64,000 nucleotides of DNA. It comes from Phascolarctos cinereus (lineage: Eukaryota; Chordata; Mammalia; Diprotodontia; Phascolarctidae). The notes below the pieces were generated by a model. That model saw nothing but the letters and a program-made list of their open reading frames with translations. It was not told the DNA's origin and did no database searches. Positions 34,043 to 44,766 of the stretch are shown piece after piece. The stretch lies in contig NW_018343973.1 in assembly GCF_002099425.1 (NCBI RefSeq), forward strand, positions 8,430,501 to 8,494,500. Reading direction: 5' to 3'. The position numbers were made by a program, and so were the translations under genes. Numbering within the stretch: the first letter of the stretch is position 1; each line of letters begins with the position of its first letter.

Positions 34043-34427
34043 TAACAGAGTTGTGATTCATTCATTTTGTTCCATTCATTTCTTCAGGAATACTTTCTTT
34101 TCTTTTCTTTTGCATTGTTTGAGGTTGTATATTTATGTTTGTTATGCAGTAAGCTCACATAAAGTATTTTACCCTGTAAGGTAGAAAATGGAAGGGCATA
34201 TATAGAGAGAGGAGCAAGTATACATACATATAGAAAGATTTATCTATATCCATATGTGTATATACATATGCATAGATATGTAAATACAATATGTTAATAT
34301 GGATATAATGTGATAAAATAAAATAATGTGTACACATACATATACAAATCACATCTAGGGCAAATGAGAATGGCATAACATTAAATAATTTACCCAGAAT
34401 CACATAGATAGAAAGTGCCAATTCACT
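34043..34427. other. Unassigned AT-rich DNA
   Basis: Short TATA/CATA tracts near 34215-34330. No gene. Confidence 0.35.
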
Positions 34428-34715
34428 GTCTATTCACTGGAAGTTCAAATACTGAAGCTGAAAAACTTAAATACATTGGCCACATAATGGTAAAACAGAC
34501 TATTGTAAATGACCTGATGTTGGGAAAGATTGAAGGTGAAAGGAAAAGAGGATGACAGGTAGTGAAATGGATAAAGTTGTCATGGAAACAATGAACATGA
34601 ACTTGGACAGACTTTGAGAGATACTGGAAGACAAAAAGGCATGGTATACTATGGTCCATGAGGTCATAGAGAATTGGACATGACTAAAAGACTTAATAAC
34701 AACTACAACAATCTT
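34428..34715 (+). mobile_element. BovB-like RTE LINE 3' end
   Basis: CACTGGAAGTTCAAATACTG, TACATTGGCCACATAATGGT, CCTGATGTTGGGAAAGATTG, ATGAACTTGGACAGACTTTG, CTATGGTCCATGAGGTCATA and TTGGACATGACTAAAAGACT then ACAACTACAACA. This is the same 3' coding end and tail as at 28.36 kb. 5'-truncated. Confidence 0.88.
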
Positions 34716-36289
34716 TTCATCACGAGCTCACACTGTGCTCTGACAATTTTTTTTGTCCTCTGTTAGCTTCCCTTTCTCAATAAAATGGGTCAGATCAGAT
34801 ATTTTCTGAATTCCTTTGGTGTAACCATTGTTCAGTATTGTTTTCTTCCCTCTGAAGGTACTGACAATATCGAAGATTTGTACAGCTTCAGCCATTTTCC
34901 TACTCCTATAGGCCTCTTACTTTAACAAGTTTTTCAATATTCAATATTAACTTTTGTGAAACCAAGTGGTTGCATCTGTCAGACAAAAGTATCTGAACTG
35001 TCAAACAAAAGCTTTTCTATTAGCTGTTTTTTTTTTCTATCTCTGTTCTTGTTTCTATTGAGTAGTGTTTCTGGGTCACTGTACTAACATCAGTGTTAAA
35101 CCTTTAGTTTACTGGTAGATTGTTATAAAATTTCAGATGTGATTGGAGTCAATCTATCATAAGTCAGGGAGCCCCTTATGGGTTACCATAGCACATCTTG
35201 CCTACCCTTTAGGCAGGTTCTGTAACTCAGAGATACCTGGCAAGACTGGGGACTATAGAAAGAAAACTCTATCAATTTAATATTTGTTCTTTCAATTCAG
35301 CTCTAGAGTTCTTACCATGGCTTTGCTTTTTGTTCTCATATCCAATTCTATTATGGTTCTATCATGTTACACTCTGCCTTCATTGCAAAGGAGTAAAATT
35401 AGTTCCCTAATACACCATCACCCAGGTGCCAAGATTATGTTCAGTATTTTCTATGGACAAATACTTTCAGAGAGGCACAAAAATGCTGGCATCATTAGCC
35501 TTTTCTTCCTTACCTTCCCACCTCTTACCCTGTTTAGAGTAGTCATGTCACATTCCTTCAAAGATTAGATTATTGAATTCTGTATTCCTTATCAACATGA
35601 CTATGAAAAGTACAGAAATGATATCTGTCTTCTTTTCTCTGTCATGGTTTTTCTTGGTTTCCTGGACATATGCAACAAAGGACTCACTTCTAATGGCCAT
35701 CATCCTAGTCATGCTATTCTGTTTTGTTTTTTTTTTTGTATGTCCTATGACTTCTTCAACTCGATTACTAAAACCAACCCAATTACTGCCACCCTAATTA
35801 TTTCTTTCTTTCCAACTAATCTTTTGGTTTTAAAAATCTAGAGAATGAGTTTATTTGTTGCTAGGTAATCAGAGGGTATTCTTAGAAGACAACTAAAATA
35901 TTTTCTTCCCTTTCTTCTCCTCTCTTCTCTACTACTTCTGGACTTAGATCTATTATGGACCCCTGGGATTCCAGATGTCTAGTCCTGTGGTGATATAATT
36001 GCATATAGTTATACTTTTTTCTAGTATTAATCATTAAACTTGCTGCTGTCTGAGGCTATTTTTTTTTAATAAATGATGTCTTTAAGCAAATCATGAACAC
36101 AGACTTAACTACCAAGATAGATAATTGGACCTCTGACCACTCCTCACCCTCTCCTAGTCACAAAACAATAATTATCAAGTTAATCTCTTGAATTGAATAT
36201 TTCATTTTACACTTGAAAAAATTATAGATGTCAATTTACAATTAAAATATTTTAAATTAATTGCACAAGTAAAGAATGGGTAGGGTGTA
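34716..36289. other. Unassigned DNA
   Basis: About 1.6 kb. Frames at 35284-35568 and 35573-35797 are hydrophobic but have no recognisable family, conserved motif or splice context. The C/T-rich part at 35440-35800 could be a degraded LINE. Not called. Confidence 0.35.
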
Positions 36290-36690
36290 GCTAGATTGCA
36301 GTTCATATGAAAAAAAAAATCTAAGAGTTTAACTGAAGTAAAAGTTCAGTAAGAGTTGAAAGTATGACATGGTAACCAAAAATGCTGAAGTGATTTTAGG
36401 CCATTATAATGGAGCATCTAGAATAAGTCAGTGCTAGTCACTCTCTGTGGACACTGCTTTCATCAGAGTACATTGGCAGTATTGTGTTTAGTCTGAACAC
36501 TAGACTTTGGGAGGCATTTTAACAAATAGAAGAAAGGTGAATAAGGTAGTGAAAGGACTAGAAGCTATGCCACAGTTGAAGAAACTTGGGATGTGTAGGA
36601 TGGAGGAAAAAAAGGTTCAAGGAGTAAGAATTATTCTAGCTCACTTTTATACCTTTCAAGCATAAATTTACAGAATTCAGGGAGATATTC
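36290..36690 (+). mobile_element. CR1/L3-like LINE C-terminal fragment
   Basis: ATTGTGTTTAGTCTGAACAC, AAGGTAGTGAAAGGACTAGA, AGCTATGCCACAGTTGAAGA and AACTTGGGATGTGTAGGATG parallel the CR1-type C-terminal coding run (Q-RA--MVKGLE--...LKELG-FSLE). Frameshifted and old. Confidence 0.5.
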
Positions 36691-36699
36691 AGGGAGGAC

Positions 36700-37330
36700 T
36701 AGCACAGCTGGAGAGAGGGCTGGCTGAGCCCTTTTCAAGACTGCTCATCCACGTTTAGTATTTACCTGACACTTACTGTCACCTGTGGCTCCAAGAATCT
36801 GTAGCATGTGCACAGCCACATCAAGGTAAAACTGTTTGGCAAATGGGCTAAACAGGTTGAAGGTAACTGACAGGCTTCAATCCTGTTGGTCAGTTAATGG
36901 GATGCCTACTTTAAATATGTAAAGACTTTCTCCACTGAAATGGGCAAAGGAGAAAAATTTAGCCATGAAGATGGCCACACATCTCTGTGGAGAGCTTAGG
37001 GCTTGGACAGACATTGAATTTACTAAGGTCTTCCACTGAATCCCAGGCCATCACTAGCTATCTTGACTTTTGTCTTCCTGGTGGACTTCAGTGATTCTAA
37101 AAGACAGAGAGAGGCTGATAGCTCTGTGTAACTCTAACTCCCTTAAATCCAATTCATGTAGAAGTCAAGATATTATCTCAGTGATCCCCTACCTTACTAC
37201 TTGTGCCTGACCTGTGGTAGAGCCTTCCAAACTTGAATTGGACTGATCAGCTACAACCAAATACACTGCACCCTGACCCCAAAATCATGATGTCAATGTT
37301 TCATTTCAAAAATGAAAGATAAACAGGAAT
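36700..37330 (+). mobile_element. Non-BovB LINE 3' UTR and tail
   Basis: CACCTGTGGCTCCAAGAATC, GCACAGCCACATCAAGGTAA, CAGGCTTCAATCCTGTTGGT, GAGCTTAGGGCTTGGACAGA, TCTTCCTGGTGGACTTCAGT and the terminal ATTTCAAAAATGAAAGATAA match a 3' UTR I know as a dispersed repeat in marsupials. Its reversed tail recurs at 40335-40375 (TATTTTCCAAGGGGACTGAA). Clade (RTE-like or R4-like) not settled. Confidence 0.55.
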
Positions 37331-38034
37331 TCTTGCCCCATTTACAAGGAAACCCTGAAACAGAATTCTGCCTCTTCTTTTTCCAATAAGAACCATGATC
37401 TAGATATTGGCCCACCACCTTTTGGGCTATGAGAAAGTGAAATGGAAATCTGGGGATCTGGGACAACACTGATAAACCTATATCTCATCTTGGTTGCCAA
37501 GTTGGGATTAAAAAATCCTGAAAGAAACATTCCTGACCTTGGATGCCTTGATTTTCCTTGAATCATCAACCAAAAATGTCTCATCCCAGAAAACCATGTC
37601 GCTATTCCCACCCACTGGTGATCCCTGGATATTGATCTAAAGAAATTTAATTATATTAATAATTACAGGAAAATTTTGAGAATATTCACTATTTACCATG
37701 TCTGGCTAACCTCAAGAGGAAAGTTGGGAATGCCTGAGAAGAGATAAGGGGATAATGAAGAGGGGATTTGTTAGGCACAAGACAAAGTTGAAATTTCCTA
37801 TTCCATGATTTCATAGCTTGCTGGATTACAAGACTACCAGATAATGTTTTCCTGCTTCAACATAAGAGAGACATGGAGTTGGAAGCTGAAAGATTCCCCA
37901 GCTTTTTGCAGTCCTGCTGCTTTCACATTGAAGAGATGAACTGTTCTAAGCATTGATCCATACACCCACTTGATGTAAAAGGAACATTGTACTTAAAATG
38001 ATGGACATGTATTAGGGCTGTACCATATCTCAGG
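37331..38034. other. Unassigned DNA
   Basis: About 0.7 kb of somewhat higher GC. The 89-codon minus-strand frame at 37342-37611 is unrecognised and not called. Confidence 0.35.
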
Positions 38035-38130
38035 GTTAATCTGGGTCCAACTTATTTTGTTAGTCCAGCACTTAGCACAGTGCCTGGCACATAGTAGGTG
38101 CTTAATAAAAGTTTATTGTTTGATTGGCTT
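38035..38130 (+). mobile_element. L2 3' end
   Basis: CAGCACTTAGCACAGTGCCT, GGCACATAGTAGGTGCTTAA and AAAGTTTATTGTTTGATTGG are an almost consensus L2 terminus in sense. Confidence 0.85.
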
Positions 38131-38759
38131 GTAGGATACTTCTACGTGCCAGGGAAGTGAATGTCACAAGGAATTGTGCTAAGATTGCCATTCATTGGAT
38201 CCAACGTCTGGCTTTCAGTCACTGAATGTTTGGCTGAAAGATAAGAAGAATGCTATTCAAGGGGGCCAGACTTAAGAGTTTCTGGTTCTGAGGTGGAAAA
38301 GTTGATAAAATTACCCCCAAAGTATGTTGCTTTTCCCCCTCCAAATCTCCAGTCTCTTTACTACCCATCTCTTCCCCATACAATACAAAGAAACAACGTC
38401 ATCCCCTTTATTTGATCTTGCCATCCCCTCATGCTATTAGCCTACATCTTTTTTCCTTTTACTTAACAAATTCCTAGGAAAATATATTTCCACTCATTGC
38501 TTTCATGATCTTTCATCTGAATTACTTTTTAACCCTTAACCATTTCCAACCCCATAATTAAGTGAACACTTCTTTTTTCAAAGTTATAATGATCTCTTAA
38601 TTACTAAATCCAAGACTTCTCTTGAACCTTGATCCTTTTTGATCCCTTTACAGTACTGACTACTTCTTGAATATTCTCTTCTTGGGTTTTCATGATCTTG
38701 CTTTCTTTTGCTTCTTGACCTAACAAACTAACTAACAGACTGGCTGACTGACTATATAT

Positions 38760-38962
38760 ATATACATACATATATGTATGTATACATACATATATATACA
38801 TGTATGTATATATATATATTTGATGAGCCAATTGGGGTTAAATGACTTGCCTAGGGTCATACAGGTAGTAAGTATCATACGTCTGGACAAGATTTAAACT
38901 CAGATCCTCCTGACTTTAGGGCCTGTGCTCTATCCAAGGCACCATCTAGCTGCCCCACCCTA
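38760..38962 (-). mobile_element. tRNA-derived SINE, minus strand, in L2
   Basis: GGGTTAAATGACTTGCCTAG, GGTCATACAGGTAGTAAGTA, CTCAGATCCTCCTGACTTTA and GCACCATCTAGCTGCCCC. Flanked by ACTATATAT at 38751-38759 and 38963-38971. The part next to the left duplication (38760-38822), where the A-tail should be, is a TA/CATA microsatellite, consistent with tail expansion. Confidence 0.85.
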
Positions 38963-39124
38963 ACTATATATTACTCCTTCTCAGTTATCTCTACTAGATC
39001 ATTGTCTATACCTTATCTTCTACATAAGGATATACTGTAGAGCCCTTGCTGCTCCCACTTTCTTTTTTAAATTCTGTGTATTTACTGTTTGCCATGTCAT
39101 CAGCATCCTCAGATTGCATTATAA

Positions 39125-39196
39125 TCTATATATCTATAAATGCATGTATATATGTACATATATACATGTGTGTATATATGTATGTATGTATGTATA
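39125..39196. repeat. TA/CATA/TGTA microsatellite
   Basis: ATATATCTATAAATGCATGT followed by mixed ATGTATAT and TATGTATG units, inside the L2 fragment. Confidence 0.85.
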
Positions 39197-39479
39197 AATG
39201 CATGAATATGACTCCCAAACCTACATATCCAGCCCATATCACTTCCCTGAACTCCATGCTTTATAATACCAATTGTCTATTAAGCATTAGATTCCTATGT
39301 CTCATAGGTATCTCAAACTCAACATGTTCAACACAAAACATGTGATCTTCTTCCCCCAAACCACCTAATTCCTAACTTTCCTATGTCTGTCTAGCATACT
39401 CCTGTTTTCAGTCACTATGGTTCTTAACAACTAAGTCATCCTCAACTCCTCATCCTCTAAACCACGAGAGTGGGTTTAG

Positions 39480-39605
39480 GATGATAGGACTCAATGTCTA
39501 GGGCTAGAAGGAACCTCAGAGGAGGTTCATGACACAAATTTATTTTGAGGAAATTGAGGGCCAATGAGGCTTTTACAACTTGTCTAAGATTCACACAGTT
39601 AATAT
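39480..39605 (-). mobile_element. MIR-like SINE, minus strand
   Basis: GGGCTAGAAGGAACCTCAGA, GAGGAAATTGAGGGCCAATG and CTAAGATTCACACAGTTAAT follow the reversed MIR-type order. Degraded. Confidence 0.55.
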
Positions 39606-40334
39606 CAAGATGCTCTTCATCCAGCAAGTAGTCAATTCCTCAGTTAAATCTCTCCCTACTGCCTGGTAATCCATCCTTTCAAACTTTCACTCTTTTATTC
39701 AGAAATCTCTATATTTGAAAAATTACTGGCTAAACTTCCACTTTCCCAAGAAAATTCTGCTCTAGGATTGACTATGATACCATAGCATATCTGAGAGCTA
39801 TCATGACCCCTACAAACTTCCCGTTGCACCCTGAAGCATGGCCCAAGAATCCTAGATTATCATGTGCTCTTCCTTCCTACTATAGCCTAAAAATCACTGT
39901 CTAAATGTACATGACATTATTTTGTTCCTGTCCCTTCCCAGTTCTACTTTACCTTCTTTTTCCTTTTCCTCATTTGAAAAGAGTTAGGAAGCTCACTCTA
40001 CTTTGGATGTGTCAGTTTTAACTCCATTGTGAGGGAATTGTTGGAAAGGTTTGAAAATGTCAATTTAAGCCCTATTGTTTAGAGGCAGATAAGACCTTGC
40101 CCTTGCAGTCTTTCCTTTATGTTCCTTACTCCCACTGCCTTGACATGTTAAAGAGTTAATGAATGTCTACTCAATCAAATTGTATTGAATTCAATTGCTT
40201 ATCATGTAATTCTCAAAATTTGATTCCACTGATAGATATTGAATTAACCTTGTTCCAGGTGCTGGGTCAACTTCTCTTAAAAAATACCTTTTTTTTTAAA
40301 ATTTTTTCTCATAACAACCCTAAGAGATAGGTTG
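39606..40334. other. Unassigned DNA
   Basis: About 0.7 kb, nothing recognised. Confidence 0.35.
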
Positions 40335-41420
40335 TTTGCTGTCCTTTATTTTCCAAGGGGACTGAAATGACATCATTATGCTATAGTCAAGATACAGTGT
40401 GTCTGACTGTAGCTAATCAAAGTAATATGAGCTCAGAAGGCTCTAACACAGGTTGGCCACAAATAGTTCAAATGAACATTTGGAGGGGATATGTCCCTAA
40501 ACTGGCACATCTCACTTTTCTTTGGAGCTACTGTAATTCTGCTTCACTCATAGAGCACAATACCTTCTTTGATGTGGTCAAACCATGTTGGGTGGTCCTT
40601 TGCCAGTTTCTTCCATGTCATGCAATCAATTCCAAAGTTCTTCAAAGAGACTTTGTGAGTGTCATTGTATCATTTCTTCTGACCTCCATATGAGCACTTG
40701 CTTCGTGTGAGTTCTCTATAAAAATAGTCTTTTAGGCAAATGAACATCTGGTATTTAAAAAACATGGCCAGCCCATTAGAGTTACACTTTCTGCAGAAGA
40801 GTTTGAATGTTTGGCAGTTTAATTGAAGAAAGGACCTCACTGTCCAGTAACTTATCTTGCCAGGTGATTTTTCAGAATCTTCCTAAGACAATTCAGAAGG
40901 AAGTGATTCAATTTCCTGGCGTGGTACTAGTATACGGTCCAGGTTTCACAGGCATGTAACAATGAGGTTAGCACAACAGCCCTGTCAACTTTCAGCTTAT
41001 TAGGCAGTTGAATACCTCTTCTTTCTCACATTTTCCTTTGGAGTCTCCCAAAGGCTGAGCTAGCTCTGGTAATGTGTGCATCAACCTCATTATTGATGTG
41101 TACATCCCTGGAAAGTATACTACCAAGGTAAGTGAACCTATCCACAATATTCAAAACTTCTCCATTTGCTGTAACAATGATTCCACGTTTGCATGGTGAA
41201 GTGCTGGCTGGTGGAGCACCTGTGTTTTCTTGGTGATAATTGTTAAGTCAAAATTAGCACAAGCAGCAAAGAATCAATCCACTTTGTTCCACCTCAGAGG
41301 CTACATTGAATGCACTATCATCTACAAACAAAAAGTCTTGCACCAACTCTCCCTCCACTTTATTCTTGGCTTATGGCCTGGGCCACTTGTGTACAGGTTT
41401 GCAACTACAACTCCCAGAAT
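40335..41420 (-). mobile_element. Non-BovB LINE, RT C-terminal region and 3' end
   Basis: Minus-strand translation gives an RT catalytic block (LFVDDSAFN, an FADD-type motif with one change), then NGEVLNIVDRFTYLGSIL, SRDVHINNEVDAHITRASSA, FGRLQRKM-ERRGIQLPNKLK and VDRAVVLTSLLHACETWTVY. This is the thumb and C-terminal part typical of a non-LTR retrotransposon family widespread in animals (RTE-like or R4-like; I cannot fix the clade). The left end is its 3' tail. Several stops. Confidence 0.8.
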
Positions 41421-41424
41421 ATTT

Positions 41425-41505
41425 TCGCCACATTTATCAGATAAGGAAACAAAGGCAAACAGAGTTTAAGTGACTTTGTCTGGATCACACAAGTAGCAAG
41501 TGATT
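41425..41505 (-). mobile_element. SINE fragment, minus strand
   Basis: CAGATAAGGAAACAAAGGCA, AACAGAGTTTAAGTGACTTT and GATCACACAAGTAGCAAGTG are reversed SINE core. Short. Confidence 0.6.
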
Positions 41506-41699
41506 AAGGCTAGTCCTTAGTCATTCCTTGGGTTTTTGTCAGGCTATTAAACTAAATGCTGTAAAGTTCCTTACTTCCTCTATCCTTCCATCTTCCATCT
41601 TCCACCTCAAACTATAATGGACTCTAGATAATTTAAGACAATGACCTTCAAAAAACTGGATTTTGGTCCTCTTCTCCGGATTACTTCTGCTTCTGCTTT

Positions 41700-42140
41700 C
41701 TTGATCACTTTTCTTGATGGGAATTTATGCTTTTGGTCAGTTGTTCAATTATGTCCAACTATTCATGACCCCATGAGCTATTGCGTTCCAGGTGCTTCTA
41801 TTCTCCACTATCTCTCAAAATCTGTACAAGTTCATGTTTGCTTTTTCATGATACTATCTATCTTATCCTCTGCCTTTCCCTTCTTCTTTTGCCTTCAGTG
41901 CTTCCCAACATCAGGGTCTTTTCCAATGAGCACTGTCTTCTCATTATGTGGACACCATATTTAAACTTCAGCTTCAGTATTTGACCTTCCAGTGAATAGC
42001 CTGACTTAATTTCTTTAAGTATTGACTGATTTTATCTTCTTGCTGCCCAAGGGACTCTCAAAAGTCTTCTCTAGTACCAGTATTTGTGGTACTCAGGTTT
42101 CCTTATAGTCCAACTTTCACAGGGTCCTGGTAAATTGGAA
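41700..42140 (-). mobile_element. BovB-like RTE LINE 3' end, minus strand
   Basis: Plus-strand reading GTTCAATTATGTCCAACTAT, TTCATGACCCCATGAG, CCAACATCAGGGTCTTTTCC, AATGAGCACTGTCTTCTCAT, AAACTTCAGCTTCAGTATTT, TGCTGCCCAAGGGACTCTCA and AAAGTCTTCTC, then TATAGTCCAACTTTCAC further 5'. Reversed BovB/RTE coding end and tail; same part as the plus-strand copies at 28.4 and 34.4 kb but extending further upstream. Confidence 0.9.
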
Positions 42141-42332
42141 GGTTCTTAAACATTGTTTTATGTAATGAACTTGATGGGCCCATTTTTGCTACTCATTTTT
42201 TACACAGGCACAGTTGCAATGATGTTTTGGATATATGTTAGAAACAGCCACCATGATAGCTGGAGTTTGGATATACGGCGGTTGATAATTTTGATGCTTT
42301 CTGGAAGCTTTCTAATCTTTTGAAATGATTCT

Positions 42333-42475
42333 TGGGGCAGGTAGGTGGTGCAGTGGATACAGCACCAACCCTGCAGTCAGGAAGACCTGAGTTCAATCTG
42401 ACCTAAGACACGTAACACTCACTAGCTGTGTGACTGTGCAAGTCACTTAATCCCAATTGCCTTACCAAAAAAGAA
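42333..42475 (+). mobile_element. Short marsupial tRNA-derived SINE
   Basis: GGGGCAGGTAGGTGGTGCAG, GTGGATACAGCACCAACCCT, GAAGACCTGAGTTCAATCTG, CACTAGCTGTGTGACTGTGC and CCCAATTGCCTTACC then A-rich tail. Perfect 10-bp target duplication AAATGATTCT at 42323-42332 and 42476-42485, so a full-length insertion. Confidence 0.95.
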
Positions 42476-43385
42476 AAATGATTCTATGTGTCTAGGGTCA
42501 TTTTAGGTTAAACTCCCCTTAGCCTTCTCTTTCATTCCAATAACATGATTAATTTTGCTTTTTGAAGGTTTAAGTTTATTCCTAGGAGCATATAATACTT
42601 TAATGTCTTTGTGGAGAAGGTCATAAAAATATTCATTGGAGTAATTCAAAGTTCTATCTCTTATTTGTGATGAACATTTTATGTTGTCTTTTATCCTCAA
42701 TGACACTAAAGTCAGTTTAAACTGTGATCCCACAGTGACAGTGTGACAGTAAGAGAGGTCATACTTCATTGCTTGACTGATTAACACAACTGTTCTATTT
42801 ATAAAACTAATGGACAAGTTAATATTTACTTTGTTAATGGAACCCTTAGTATAAAAAGCATCCCTTTCTTTTTGATTGAAAGTATGACAACTGAACAATC
42901 ACCTGCAAAAGATAACTTCTAGGTATCTCATCTAATTGCCTTAATTGCTTCCTGATGGATTACACCTAAAACATAATTGTGTCCATCACAATTATATAAA
43001 TAGACCTGGCCCACCCTGGTAATGTGGAGTGTTTCTAAATTTAACACTTCATTGTTCATGCTGCTTTTATTTATTTAATTTTAAAGAACAAATGGGGATG
43101 CTACTTATGAAATAGGTAAGCAGTCTTTCACGTGACTATCTAAATATGAGCTTTTTACTCTACCCTCCTCCCATCAGATATGTAAATGCTAATATTGGAA
43201 TGGAGATATTTTATAGTTATATAAAATGAGCTATTTTCTTCTGATGAGAGATGAAGATTCTATTTCAACAAGAACTTCTTTTACTAGCAATCAATCAGAG
43301 ATGGAGAGAGGGAGATCAAAAGAGACAAAAGGAGGGAAGGGGAGAGAAAGTCAGAGAGGTAGAGACAGAAAGAAAAACAGAGAAA

Positions 43386-43404
43386 GGAAGAAGAAGAAGA
43401 AGAA

Positions 43405-43436
<32 letters not shown>

Positions 43437-43461
43437 AGAAGTAGAAGAAGAAGAAGAAGGA
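43386..43461. repeat. (GAA)n purine tract
   Basis: About 75 bp of AAG/GAA with few interruptions, preceded by another 100 bp of purine-rich DNA. Pure purine mirror sequence of this kind can form triplex DNA in vitro (known property). The Lys- and Arg-rich frames across it are artefacts. Confidence 0.95.
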
Positions 43462-44254
43462 GTAATAGAAATGTCTATCTTAGAAAGCTATCTACTTTTT
43501 CTGCCACATAGAAGGGCACTTAGCAGAGTAAGCAAGGCCATATTTCCCTTTATAAAAATCTCATTGTCCAGGAATGCATTTTTTTTTATTATTTTGCATC
43601 TCTTTAGCCTTTAAAAATTATGCTGCCTTTCCAATGCTCCTGAAATTTACTTTCTTCCCTCGATAGTATATCCTAGTTCTTTAGCCAGACCAGCAGGAGC
43701 TGTAACATTCTTTCAGTCTTTAATATTTTATTGGAAATGAGTTGTTGAAGAGTTGAAAAGGGCTGAGAGAGCTCAATGGGATTTCACCATTAAGGTATTC
43801 AGGTGTTTTATCATAGATATCTTCCTCCTCTGCTGTCCTCTACTTCTTTGGTACTAAAATTGGACTTTCATTGGGGTCTCTGGTCCCAGTGTTTGCAGAG
43901 CAATGTGAGTTAAAAGTGCAGAGTGAAAAAAATATAAAATCTCTATTGATAGGATCTTAGACAAACACTCACTCATTTCTTAGATGACTATCAATGCAAT
44001 GTCATGGAGTCCATATCTTCTGTCCTGTAAAATGGACAGAAGAGAACATACAATGTCTTCTTTATATGGCTGTTGTGAGAGGGAAAATACTTTTTAATTC
44101 CTTGATGTGCTATATGAATTTGTATTATTGTTACTATTATAATAATTATTATTTTATTTACTGAATAGTTGCCTGGGACACTGAGAGGTAAGTAACTTGC
44201 ACATATATAAAAGACAAAACTTGAACTCTATTTTCTATGCCTCTTTGGTATATA

Positions 44255-44330
44255 GTAGATTTCTTCTCTGTCTCTGTCTCTTTCTCTATCTATCTTTCTA
44301 TCTATCTGTCTATCTCTATCTCCCTCTCAT
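44255..44330. repeat. TCTC/TCTA microsatellite
   Basis: TCTGTCTCTGTCTCTTTCTC followed by CTATCTATCT-type units. Confidence 0.85.
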
Positions 44331-44430
44331 GTTAGGCAGATAAATGATAGATAGGTAGAAAGATGGATAAATGGATGGATAATATCCCAACAATGTGAAA
44401 GATGATGAAAGGATTTACATAGTTTCCTTT

Positions 44431-44650
44431 AGAGGCAGCAAGGTGGTACAGCAGATAAAAGTTTGGGCTTGGAGGAAGAAAGGCCTGCTTTTAAATCCTG
44501 ACTTAAACACTTAGTCTCTGGTCAACCTTAGGCAAATCACATAATTTTTCCCACCTGCATTTCCACATTTATAAAATTAGGAAATTAGACTAAATGGACC
44601 TAAGGTAGTTTTTGCTCTAAATCTATGATCCTATGATCCTATGATCTTCC
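44431..44650 (+). mobile_element. tRNA-derived SINE with GATC-rich tail
   Basis: GGCAGCAAGGTGGTACAGCA, GCCTGCTTTTAAATCCTGAC, AGGAAATTAGACTAAATGGA and TCTAAATCTATGATCCTATG. The long 3' part ends in repeats of ATGATCCT. Confidence 0.8.
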
Positions 44651-44721
44651 TTACTCAGATGATGGATGTCTTGTCATACTGCTTTGGAACAGGGAGTTTT
44701 GTCATTGGGAGTTTCCTATAA

Positions 44722-44766
44722 AAATGAAATAATTAATAATAATAATAATAACAATAATAATAATAG
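44722..44766. repeat. (AAT)n microsatellite
   Basis: AAT units with one AAC interruption. It abuts the 3' end of the following SINE. Confidence 0.9.

Larger units (their letters stand above)
38330..39450 (+). mobile_element. L2-clade LINE RT fragment with nested SINE
   Basis: ATAATGATCTCTTAATTACT (NDLLIT, upstream of RT motif A) precedes the SINE insert. After it come GTCATCAGCATCCTCAGATT, the YADD region with its catalytic codons lost in a TA/TG microsatellite (39125-39196), then CCCAAACCTACATATCCAGC and GGTATCTCAAACTCAACATG (the H-L-LNMSKT run). Same order as at 56.2-57.1 kb. No intact frame. Confidence 0.65.
42486..44430. other. Unassigned DNA with simple repeats
   Basis: About 1.9 kb. 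It contains the GAA tract (43386-43461) and a TCTA/TCTC tract (44255-44330). The 131-codon minus-strand frame at 42503-42898 has no recognisable domain or composition signal and is not called. No other repeat recognised. Confidence 0.4.

Noticed and set aside
33579-34184. Long Ser-Ile, Tyr-Ile and Asp/Arg-Tyr frames (126-160 codons)
   Set aside because: Pure consequence of the stop-free hexamer array; translation is the repeat unit itself.
35284-35841. Hydrophobic frames suggesting a small membrane protein
   Set aside because: T-rich DNA yields hydrophobic codons; no conserved family, start context or transcript signal.
37331-38034. Old LTR-type element
   Set aside because: Slightly higher GC suggested it, but no paired terminal repeats, primer-binding site or coding remnant can be seen.
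42503-42898. 131-codon minus-strand frame
   Set aside because: No domain or composition signal; the only nearby element is a SINE.
43226-43511. Lys-rich and Arg-rich frames
   Set aside because: Caused by the GAA tract; homopolymeric composition and no flanking gene signal.
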